Positions 42,430 to 49,731 of a stretch of DNA of 64,000 nucleotides are shown in pieces. How positions within the stretch are numbered: the first letter of the stretch is position 1; every line of letters starts with the position of its first letter. The translations under genes and the position numbers were made by a program. This DNA is from CAXMST01 sp963712765. GTDB lineage: Bacteria > Actinomycetota > Thermoleophilia > Solirubrobacterales > 70-9. The notes under the pieces were generated by a model. It did no database searches and was not told the origin of the DNA. It saw only the letters and a program-made list of their open reading frames with translations. The stretch spans positions 11,360-75,359 of the forward strand of contig CAVQIX010000002.1 of assembly GCA_963712765.1 (NCBI GenBank), in the 5' to 3' direction.

Positions 42430-42480
42430 CGACGTTGGCCGGGCTTTGATCCGGGGGGTCCGAGGTTGAAAGAAGGTTCG

Positions 42481-42741
42481 ATGGACGACACGTTTCCCGA
42501 TATAGGCGCGCTGAGCGACGAGGAGCTCCGGGAGCTCATCGATCAGTACACGAAGGAAGAGCAGGAGATCTCCTACCGGCGCCGCATCCTGCACGGCAAG
42601 ATCGACATCCTCAGGGCCGAGCTCGTCAACCGGCTCCGCGTCAGCCGCGAGTCCGGCGACGCGTCGATCAGCGGCGCCGACGTCGAGAAGCTCACCGCCA
42701 TCCTCGCCGGCCGCGTCGGCGGGAAGGATTCGGCGGCCTGA
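42481..42741 (+). CDS. RsiG-like single-motif c-di-GMP-binding anti-sigma protein
   Basis: 86 residues, mostly one long helix. Residues 27-42 match the RsiG signature E-x3-S-x2-R-x3-Q-x3-D at four of five positions: Glu27, Ser31, Arg34, His38 (Gln in the consensus) and Asp42, in QEISYRRRILHGKIDILRAEL. RsiG with c-di-GMP holds the sigma factor WhiG. Basal Actinobacteria such as Rubrobacter have small single-motif RsiGs that homodimerise; this gene fits that class by length and motif count. No whiG-like sigma gene lies in the window. Strong promoter upstream; 18 bp precede the FHA gene. Assignment is from motif and context, not from a search. Confidence 0.75.
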   Translation: MDDTFPDIGALSDEELRELIDQYTKEEQEISYRRRILHGKIDILRAELVNRLRVSRESGDASISGADVEKLTAILAGRVGGKDSAA

Positions 42742-42759
42742 GGCCGCCGAGGCTCGCTG

Positions 42760-43230
42760 ATGGCCGTTCACTGCCACGAGTGCGGTTTCGTCAATCCCGA
42801 GGGTGCGAACTACTGCCAGAAGTGCGGTGCCTATCTGGCCCGGACCGAAGGCAAGGACGAGCCGACCACCCTGACCTACAAGATCGACGACACGGGCGAC
42901 TTCGAGCGCGTCGATATCGAGGAACTGGTCGAGGAGGAGGGAGCTGCCCTCGTGATCCGCACCGGCGGCGGTCGCTCCGGTGAGAGCTTCTCGATCGACG
43001 GCGATCGGATGAGCATCGGTCGCACGCCAGACGCGCCGATCTTCCTCGACGACGTCACGGTGTCCCGCAATCACGCGCTGCTCGTCCGCCGCCGCGAGGG
43101 CCTCTATATCGACGATCTCGGCTCGCTCAACGGCACCTACGTGAACCGGAAGCGGATCGAGTCCCACCTGCTCGCAGACGGCGACGAGATCCAGGTCGGG
43201 AAGTTCCGCCTCTCCTACCTGGAGCGCTGA
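42760..43230 (+). CDS. Zinc-ribbon FHA-domain protein, GarA/OdhI-like
   Basis: 156 residues. N-terminal zinc ribbon with Cys5, Cys8, Cys19, Cys22 (CHECG...CQKCG). A linker contains DEPTTLTY with Thr36-Thr37, resembling the VETTSVF phospho-switch of GarA. The C-terminal FHA domain has Gly87-Arg88, IFLDDVTVSRNHA (Ser102, His105) and GSLNGTYVNR (Asn124), ending DEIQVGKFRLSYL, very close to GarA. In mycobacteria and corynebacteria GarA/OdhI inhibits 2-oxoglutarate dehydrogenase and tunes glutamate enzymes unless phosphorylated on that linker. The zinc ribbon is not part of GarA. merR follows directly, as beside garA in M. tuberculosis. Confidence 0.85.
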   Translation: MAVHCHECGFVNPEGANYCQKCGAYLARTEGKDEPTTLTYKIDDTGDFERVDIEELVEEEGAALVIRTGGGRSGESFSIDGDRMSIGRTPDAPIFLDDVTVSRNHALLVRRREGLYIDDLGSLNGTYVNRKRIESHLLADGDEIQVGKFRLSYLER

Positions 43231-43231
43231 G

Positions 43232-43987
43232 ATGCCGACGGGTACCGAACAGCAGAGCCGGTCGGAGTCGAGCGTCCGCAGCAACGGTGAGGCATCCCGG
43301 CCGCGCAAGGCGCTGACGATTGGCGCGGTCTGCAAGATCCTCCATCAGGAGTTCGACGACATCTCGATCTCGAAGATCCGCTACCTCGAGGACCAGAAGC
43401 TGCTCTCCCCACGACGCACCCGCGGTGGCTACCGGCTCTATAGCCAGGCCGACGTCGAGCAGCTCCGGGCGATTCTGCGAATGCAGCGCGACGAGTTTTT
43501 GCCGTTGAAGGTGATCCGGCAGGAGCTCGCCGCCGGCAAGATCGTCGGCAGCCGGCCCGATCAGGCCAAGGGCGCCAGCCAGCGCCGGGCGATCGCGCTC
43601 GAGAGTCCGGGGGAGACGATCGCCTACGAGGACCTGCTGGAGCAGACCGGCGCCTCCCGGGAGCTGGTCAGCGAGCTCGAGGAGTTCGGGATCGTCCAGC
43701 CCCGCCACGACGGCGGCGAGCTGTTCTTCGACGAGACCGACCTCGAGATCGTCCGAGCGGCGACCGAGCTGGCCCGCTTCGGAGTCCACGGACGCAACCT
43801 CCGCGTCTTTCGCACCGCCGCCGATCGCGAGGCCGCCCTTCTGGAGCAGATCCTCGGGCCGTCGCTGCGATCGCGGAGCCCGGCGAGGCGCGAGGAGGCC
43901 CTCGAGAGCCTCGAGGGTTTGGCCGCGACCTGCACGCAGCTCAAGCATCTGCTCCTCGTACGCGACCTGCGCCGGCTTCGCTCCTAG
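43232..43987 (+). CDS. MerR-family transcriptional regulator
   Basis: 251 residues. A disordered 27-residue N-terminus precedes the winged helix-turn-helix: LTIGAVCKILHQEF, ISISKIRYLEDQKLL and RRTRGGYRLYSQADVEQL. A second, degenerate winged-helix-like block appears at ~135-185 (ETIAYEDLLEQTGASRELVSELEEFGIV), then a helical C-terminus. No metal-binding Cys cluster is present, so it is of the Rv1828 type found beside garA. ATG lies 1 bp after the FHA stop. Confidence 0.88.
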   Translation: MPTGTEQQSRSESSVRSNGEASRPRKALTIGAVCKILHQEFDDISISKIRYLEDQKLLSPRRTRGGYRLYSQADVEQLRAILRMQRDEFLPLKVIRQELAAGKIVGSRPDQAKGASQRRAIALESPGETIAYEDLLEQTGASRELVSELEEFGIVQPRHDGGELFFDETDLEIVRAATELARFGVHGRNLRVFRTAADREAALLEQILGPSLRSRSPARREEALESLEGLAATCTQLKHLLLVRDLRRLRS

Positions 43988-44002
43988 GCCGGGCCGCGGT
44001 CG

Positions 44003-44494
44003 ATGCCGAAGGTCTCCCGCTCCCGCACGCTCCCGGTGCAATCCGGCCGGGTCTGGGGCCTGATTGCCGATCCCCACAACCTGCCGCGCTGGTGGCCGGA
44101 AACGGTCCGCGTCGAATCGGTCGACGGCGCCCCCGGAGCCCGTCGCAGCCGCTTCACCCAGGTCTTCGAAACGAAGGGTGGGACTCCCGTCAGGGCCGAC
44201 TACAGATGCGTCGAGTCGACCAACGGCGAGCGGCTGTTGTGGGAGCAGCAGATCGAGGGCACTCCGTTCGAGAAGTTCCTTCGCGGCGCCGAGCTCGAGT
44301 TCCGGCTCGGGTCCGAGCAGGAGGGGACCAAGCTCACGGTCGAGGGGCGTCGCTCGCTGCGCGGCCTCTCACGGCTGGGGGCGCCGATGATGACCCGCGC
44401 GACCAAGCGTTCGCTCGACAGCGTCCTCGACGGAATCGAGCGCGCGCTGATCGGCACGCCTGAGGATGGGTCGCGGGGGCCCGCGGAAGCATGA
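44003..44494 (+). CDS. SRPBCC-family (START-like) protein
   Basis: 163 residues. VSRSRTLPVQSGRVWGLIADPHNLPRWWP at the N-terminus is the polyketide-cyclase/START-like entry, and the C-terminal helix RSLDSVLDGIERAL closes the fold. It binds a hydrophobic ligand in a deep cavity; ligand unknown. Starts 15 bp after merR and overlaps the next gene by ATGA. Confidence 0.82.
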   Translation: MPKVSRSRTLPVQSGRVWGLIADPHNLPRWWPETVRVESVDGAPGARRSRFTQVFETKGGTPVRADYRCVESTNGERLLWEQQIEGTPFEKFLRGAELEFRLGSEQEGTKLTVEGRRSLRGLSRLGAPMMTRATKRSLDSVLDGIERALIGTPEDGSRGPAEA

Positions 44495-46124
44495 GCGCCT
44501 CCGAGCTGAGACGCGACAGCGCCTGGTGGGGGTGGGGACGTACCGAGGGCCGGCCGATCCTCGGAGAGGCCGCGAAGCGGATGCTTGAGGAGGAGATCGG
44601 CGAGCGGGTCCCGGATGAGAGGGTCGAGCTTGCCTCGGTCGCGTTGCCGGAGGCTGCCCATCTCCCCGGCGCGGTGCGCGAAGCGGCCGGGGGGCGGCGG
44701 CGGTCAGCACCGATGACGAGGATCGGGTCCGCCACGCCGCGGGCAAGAGCTACCCGGACCTGGTCCGGATGCGGAGGGGGACTCTCAGCGACGCGCCGGA
44801 TGCGGTTGCCGCTCCCGACTCAGCCGCCTCGGTCGCGGCACTGCTCGCGGCTTGCGCCCACGAGCATGTCGCCGTTGTCCCCTTCGGCGGCGGCACCAGC
44901 GTCGTCGGCGGCGTCGAGCCGCTGCGCGGGAACTTCGATCGTCTTCTCAGCCTCGACCTCGCTGCTCTCAGGGATTGCGAGGTCGACGTGCGATCACAGA
45001 CCGCGCGCCTCGGTCCAGGCCTTCGCGGGCCCGAGGCCGAGGGCCTTTTGAACGCTCGTGGTTACACGCTCGGGCACTTCCCGCAGTCCTTTCCCTACGC
45101 CACGATTGGCGGCTACGCTGCGACCCGGTCCGCCGGCCAGGCCTCGACCGGGTACGGCCGCTTCGATGAGCTCGTCACGGCCGTAGGTATGCAGACTCCG
45201 AGCGGAGAGATGACCACGCTCGAGACTCCTCATACCGCCGCTGGACCGGCCCTGCGGCAGCTGATCGTCGGCTCCGAGGGCACGCTTGGGGTGATCACCG
45301 ACGTCACCGTGAGAATCCGGCCGCTGCCTGCCGTGCGCCGCTACGAGGGCTGGTTCGCCGAGAGCTTCGAGGCAGGGATCGAGATCGCCCGCTCACTGGC
45401 CCAGGGCGGCGCCGAGCCCGATGTATTCCGGCTCTCCGATCGTGACGAGACCCGCGTCTCGCTGGCGATGTCCGGGCTCGAGGGGATGAAGAGGACCGCG
45501 CTGGAGAGCTATCTCGGCTTCCGCGGCCGCAAGGACGGCTGCATGATGATCCTCGGTTGGGAGGGGGAGCCGGAGAGCGTCGCCCGCCGACGCGAGCTGA
45601 CGGCCGCTGGGCTGCGCGGCGGTGGCGCCGTGCCACTCGGCCGCTCGCCGGGCAACGCCTGGGAGCACGGCCGTTACGAGGGTCCCTACATGCGCGATCT
45701 GCTGATGGACGAGGGGGTCATGGTCGAGACGCTGGAGACCTCACACACCTACACCCGGATCAAGGAGCTCTACGAGGCTGTGCGCGCCGCTCTGCACTCG
45801 GCGATGGAGCGAGAGGGCAACGGGGGCATCGTCATGTGCCACGTCTCCCACGTCTACCGCGACGGCGCCTCCCTCTACTTCACCTTCCTCTCAGCCCGTA
45901 ACGAGGGAGCCGAGATCGAGCAGTGGCGCTCGGTCAAGACCAGCGCCTGCGAGGCGATCGTCGGCGCCGGCGGCACGATCACCCACCACCACGCGGTCGG
46001 GCTCGACCACGCGCCGTTCATGGAGGCCGAGATCGGCGAGCTCGGAATCGAGGCGATCAGGGCCGTCAAGGAGCGCCTCGATCCCGCCGGGGTGATGAAT
46101 CCGGGCAAGCTGCTGCCGGGCTGA
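44491..46124 (+). CDS. FAD-binding oxidase (alkyl-DHAP synthase/glycolate oxidase-like), frameshifted
   Basis: Two frames together encode one ~545-residue FAD_binding_4 / FAD-oxidase_C protein. Frame 1 from ATG 44491 gives RRDSAWWGWG and a helical N-terminus up to VREAAGG. Frame 2 then continues AVSTDDEDRVRHAAGKSYPDLVRMRRG and the FAD domain (PFGGGTSVVGG, GYAATRSAGQASTGYG, LIVGSEGTLGVITDVTVRIRP), ending HHHAVGLDHAPFM and DPAGVMNPGKLLPG. Reading must slip back one base in the G6 run at 44689-44694; one more G there would restore a single frame. A coding fragment from ATG 44769 alone would lack the N-terminus. Sequencing error, recent mutation or programmed -1 shift cannot be separated here. 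Confidence 0.82.
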
Positions 46125-46150
46125 GCGCCCGTCGTCCGGGCTGCGGCGGA

Positions 46151-47215
46151 TCAGCCGCCCCCGCCGTTGCCGCCGCCACCCTCGGGCGGGGTCTGGCCAT
46201 CGAGCTCCGGCGCCGACAGCTCGCCGTCGGCGCCCTGGGCAGCGGGAATCCGGCCGCGCGCGAGGCTCGTGCCGGCGAAGGGCACCACAGGCGCGCCATC
46301 CTGCACCGCGGCGTTGATCACCTTCTGCAGCTCGTCGGCGGGGCTCTCCGAGACCTCGACGAACTGGGCCGTGCCGCCGACCACCACCGCGACCGGCGCC
46401 GGAATCGTGAAGCGGTCGTTGACGCTCCCGTTCGGCCCGGGCGCGATCAGGGTCACGGGGTATCCGGCGTTCCGGTTCAGCATCATCCACAGGACGTAGG
46501 CCTTGTTGCGACCGATATCGGGATCGAGGCCGTCGAGCTGGAGATCGACGAAGAGCTGATCGTTGGCGAGGCCGAACTCGGCCAGGCCGCCGACGCCGCT
46601 GCCGTCCTGGGCCGAGAGGGGCACCGGCGTGATGTCCCGCTGCGCCTCGGCCGGATCGGCGGCCGCAGCATCCCCGTTACCGCCTCCGTCGAATACACCG
46701 GCGATGGCGAGGATCGCGAAGAGCACGATCAGGCCGCCGAGCCCGAGGGCGGCGATCAGCCGCGTCTGCCTCGACGCCTGGCCACCGCCGCTGGAGGCTC
46801 GGGCCGCAGCGGGCCTCGGAGAATCGGGGAGCCCTCGGTCGGCGGCTTTGGCCGCGGTCGGTCCCGCGGCCTTGCGCCTGCGCCCCTTCGGCTCGGGCAG
46901 CTTCGGAAGTTCGGCGGCCGGCGCTATCGCCTGAAGCTTGGTCACGATCGTCTCCGCGAGCTCCCGGGCCTCCGGCTCTTGCTGGAGGTAGCGAACAGCG
47001 TCGGCGCGTCCGATCGGATCTGCCTGCCCGAGCAGGTAGTCGGTGAGGCCTACCTCGCTGTCGGGGTCGGCGCCTCCAAGCTCGCCCAGCGCCCCGCGCG
47101 CCTTGGCTCTCACCTCGCGCTCGCTGATTCCGAGCAGGCCGGCGAGATCCTCATAACTCTGTCCCCGCTCGCAGACCAACTGCAGCAGCGCCCGCTCATC
47201 CTGCTTGAGTGCCAT
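46151..47215 (-). CDS. Membrane-tethered sigma-region-4-like HTH protein with RskA-like outer domain
   Basis: 354 residues. Residues 5-45 resemble a sigma-factor region 4 helix-turn-helix (LLQLVCERGQSYEDLAGLLGISEREVRAKARGALGEL). A helical linker and basic segment lead to one membrane span at ~153-174 (IAALGLGGLIVLFAILAIAG), then an outer domain with NKAYVLWMMLNR and IAPGPNGSVNDRF reminiscent of anti-sigma-K (RskA), ending in a Gly/Pro tail. No partner sigma gene lies beside it. ATG 47215 is supported by TAGGCT 8 nt upstream. Role: probably senses an outside signal and acts on RNA polymerase or DNA; inferred only. Confidence 0.72.
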   Translation of the reverse strand: MALKQDERALLQLVCERGQSYEDLAGLLGISEREVRAKARGALGELGGADPDSEVGLTDYLLGQADPIGRADAVRYLQQEPEARELAETIVTKLQAIAPAAELPKLPEPKGRRRKAAGPTAAKAADRGLPDSPRPAAARASSGGGQASRQTRLIAALGLGGLIVLFAILAIAGVFDGGGNGDAAAADPAEAQRDITPVPLSAQDGSGVGGLAEFGLANDQLFVDLQLDGLDPDIGRNKAYVLWMMLNRNAGYPVTLIAPGPNGSVNDRFTIPAPVAVVVGGTAQFVEVSESPADELQKVINAAVQDGAPVVPFAGTSLARGRIPAAQGADGELSAPELDGQTPPEGGGGNGGGG

Positions 47216-47223
47216 CCGCCCAA

Positions 47224-47229
47224 AGCCTA
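47224..47229 (-). promoter_or_regulatory. -10 hexamer of the HTH/RskA-like gene
   Basis: TAGGCT on minus, 8 nt before ATG 47215. Confidence 0.5.
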
Positions 47230-47261
47230 GATGACTGATTTCTCTCTGATCACCCGCTGAG

Positions 47262-47267
47262 TATCTT
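47262..47267 (+). promoter_or_regulatory. -10 hexamer of the MMPL transporter gene
   Basis: TATCTT 9 nt before ATG 47277. The divergent promoters lie only ~33 bp apart. Confidence 0.5.
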
Positions 47268-47276
47268 GGGCCGCTG

Positions 47277-49301
47277 ATGACCGCTCGACTCGCCACCATC
47301 GTCGACCGCGCGCCGACCGCCGCTCTGCTGGCCTGCCTCCTGTTCACGGTCGGGATCGGGGCCTATGCAGTCGGCGTTCCCGATCGACTCGCTCTCGGCG
47401 GCGGGACCAGCGCAGGATCGGAGAGTGAGGAGGCGCGAGCGCTGCTGGCAGCCGAGCTCGGATACGACCCGGCGGCCGCCTTCGTCCTGGCGCTCAGTAG
47501 CGAGGAGTCGATCTCGGCGCCGAGCAGTGACGTCGCGATCAAGACCCTGATCGGTCAGGTGGAATCACTGCCGCAGGTCGCCGCGGTGGAGCTCGGGAAG
47601 CCGTCCGCCGACGGTCTCACGACCACGCTGTCGGTCTTCGTCGGCGAGGGAACCGGGTCCAGCGACCTCGAGGCGGTCGGGAGCTCCCTCGCCGGCGATC
47701 TCGACCCAGGGCCGCTGAGCCTGCTGGTCGACGGTCCGGCCGCGACCGAGATCGCGGCCCGTGACGTCGCCGGCGACGAAGCTCCGAAACTCATCGTTCT
47801 CGCGCTGCCGCTGCTGTTGCTCCTGCTCGCCGCCAGCCTCGGCTGGCGCATGGCCCCCGCAGTCCTGCTCGCCGCCGCCCTGGCGGCCGCCGGCGCGGTC
47901 GCCGCCCTCGGCGCCCTCGGCGAGGTAGTCGAGATCGCGGTGATCTCGGTGGTCGCCGCCGCGCTGGGTGGCGCGGTGCTGGCGGTCGAGTTCGGTTCAG
48001 GACTGCTCTATCGCTACCGCGAGGAGGCGGCGAGTCTGGGCGAGGGGACGGAGGCGATCGAGTACTCGCTCCACACCGTGCTCAAGGGCGCCGCGATCGG
48101 GGTCGTCAGCGCCGCGCTCGTCGGTGCGGGCCTGATGGTGATCCCGATCGAGATCGTTCGCTCGATCGGCGCGGGAGTGATCGCAGCCAGCCTCTTCGGC
48201 CCGCTCCTCGGGGTCATACCCGTTGCGGCCGCTATCTCGCTCGGGGCTGCGAGTGGGAGCGGAGCGTCGCTGCCGCTCGCCTCCGCAGACACCGGCACCG
48301 GGGGCGCGCCGTTTGCCTTCCGCTATCTCCTGGCCTTGGCGCGGGGCCGCGGGCGTGGGCTGATCGCGCTGCTGCCGATAGTGGTGCTCGCCGCCCTCGC
48401 CCTACCCCTGCTCGACTCCGAGGCGATCGGTCTTCAGGCCGATGAGCTTCCTGCAGGCGATCCCGCGGTGGAGGCCGACAGCCGGCTCGCCGGGGCATTC
48501 GGGGCCGGCGTCGGGGGACCGCTGCTGGTGCTGACCGACGGGCCGGCGGAGGCTCCGACCGTGACCACCTATCGAGACTCGCTCTCGCGGATCGAGTCCG
48601 TGCGGTCCGTCGGTCGCGGCCTGACCGCGGGCGAGTTCGCGGCGATCGACGTCGTCGCCGACTCAGGGCCGACGTCGCTCGGCGCCCAGCGCACGCTCGA
48701 GCGGGTTCGGGCCGAGCCGGCCCCGAGCCCGAGTCGGGTCGGAGGGCCCGCGGCCGAACTCGCCGATTCGGCCGATCGCCTCGTCGCAGATCTGCCGCTC
48801 GTCGGGCTCTTGGCGCTGCTCGGGACGGCCGCCCTATGGAGCCTGCTCTTCCGTTCGGCCTTCGGCCCTCTGCTGGCGCTGACAGGTGCGATCGCCCCAC
48901 TGGCAGGAGTCGCCGCAATGCTGCTGGTCTTCTCCGATGGCCGTCTCTCGGGCGCGCTCGACTACACACCGGCGGGCGCGCCGCACCTCTATACGCTCGT
49001 GGTCGTGGCGGCGCTGCTGCTCGCGATCGGGCTGGCTCGCGGCGCGGCGTTCGCGACCGCGCTGCGCGAGGAGCGCGCGCTCGGCGGCGGAGCCGCGGGC
49101 TCGATCGCCCGTTCGGGGCTGCTGACGCTGATGCCGGCTGCACTGGCGACGGGCGTCGGCGTCGTGCTCGCCGGAGTCTGGGTCGGCTCGGAGGTGCTGG
49201 CCGCCAAGGAGCTGGCGGTGGGGCTCTCGGCCGGTCTCCTTGCCGACCTCGTCCTCGCCCGGGCGGTTCTCGCCCCGGCGCTTGCGAGACTGTCGATCTG
49301 A
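47277..49301 (+). CDS. MMPL/RND-family membrane transporter
   Basis: 674 residues with the MMPL duplication: a first membrane helix near residues 15-33, an outer domain to ~165, a block of five or six helices (LIVLALPLLLLLLAASLG onward), a second outer domain (~375-500) and a second block of helices to the end. YRYREEAASLGEGTEAIEYSLHTVLKGAAIGVVSA is the recognisable MMPL segment after the fourth helix. It probably exports a lipid or other hydrophobic molecule using the proton gradient. Divergent from the HTH/RskA-like gene, which might regulate it. Confidence 0.85.
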   Translation: MTARLATIVDRAPTAALLACLLFTVGIGAYAVGVPDRLALGGGTSAGSESEEARALLAAELGYDPAAAFVLALSSEESISAPSSDVAIKTLIGQVESLPQVAAVELGKPSADGLTTTLSVFVGEGTGSSDLEAVGSSLAGDLDPGPLSLLVDGPAATEIAARDVAGDEAPKLIVLALPLLLLLLAASLGWRMAPAVLLAAALAAAGAVAALGALGEVVEIAVISVVAAALGGAVLAVEFGSGLLYRYREEAASLGEGTEAIEYSLHTVLKGAAIGVVSAALVGAGLMVIPIEIVRSIGAGVIAASLFGPLLGVIPVAAAISLGAASGSGASLPLASADTGTGGAPFAFRYLLALARGRGRGLIALLPIVVLAALALPLLDSEAIGLQADELPAGDPAVEADSRLAGAFGAGVGGPLLVLTDGPAEAPTVTTYRDSLSRIESVRSVGRGLTAGEFAAIDVVADSGPTSLGAQRTLERVRAEPAPSPSRVGGPAAELADSADRLVADLPLVGLLALLGTAALWSLLFRSAFGPLLALTGAIAPLAGVAAMLLVFSDGRLSGALDYTPAGAPHLYTLVVVAALLLAIGLARGAAFATALREERALGGGAAGSIARSGLLTLMPAALATGVGVVLAGVWVGSEVLAAKELAVGLSAGLLADLVLARAVLAPALARLSI

Positions 49302-49302
49302 G

Positions 49303-49719
49303 ATGGCTGCTGACTCACCCAATAGCGGCGAGGGTCCCCGGACCCTCGGTGATGCGCTCGGGATCACCGACTACGAGCTCGAGGCGGAGGACCTCGCCCG
49401 GGCCCGGCTCCCGCTCAGCGGCGCCGTTCTGCAGCCGTACGGGATCGTCCACGGTGGCGCCTACGCCTGTCTCGCCGAGAGCGTCGCCTCGCGCGCGACC
49501 TATGACGCTGTGGGGCCGGACAACGGCGCCTTCGGGCAGTCCAACGACACCACCTTCCTGCGTCCCATCTCCGCGGGGTCGATCAACGCCGTCGCCCGAG
49601 CCCGTCACCGGGGGCGGACGACCTGGGTCTGGGATGTGGAGATGAGCGACGACGAGGGCCGCGTCTGTGCTCTGTCGCGGATGACAGTCGCCGTCCGGCC
49701 TCTCAACCGCGAGAGCTGA
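49303..49719 (+). CDS. PaaI-type hotdog-fold thioesterase
   Basis: 138 residues, start 1 bp after the transporter stop (TGAGATG). Hotdog signature GIVHGGAYACLAESVASRAT, with the catalytic acidic residue in the helix; QSNDTTFLRPISAGSINAVARARHRGRTTWVWDVEM is the central sheet. It hydrolyses an acyl-CoA or aryl-CoA thioester. The HGG motif and helix are those of the 4-hydroxybenzoyl-CoA thioesterase/PaaI group. Confidence 0.88.
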   Translation: MAADSPNSGEGPRTLGDALGITDYELEAEDLARARLPLSGAVLQPYGIVHGGAYACLAESVASRATYDAVGPDNGAFGQSNDTTFLRPISAGSINAVARARHRGRTTWVWDVEMSDDEGRVCALSRMTVAVRPLNRES

Positions 49720-49731
49720 CGCGGGTTCCGC

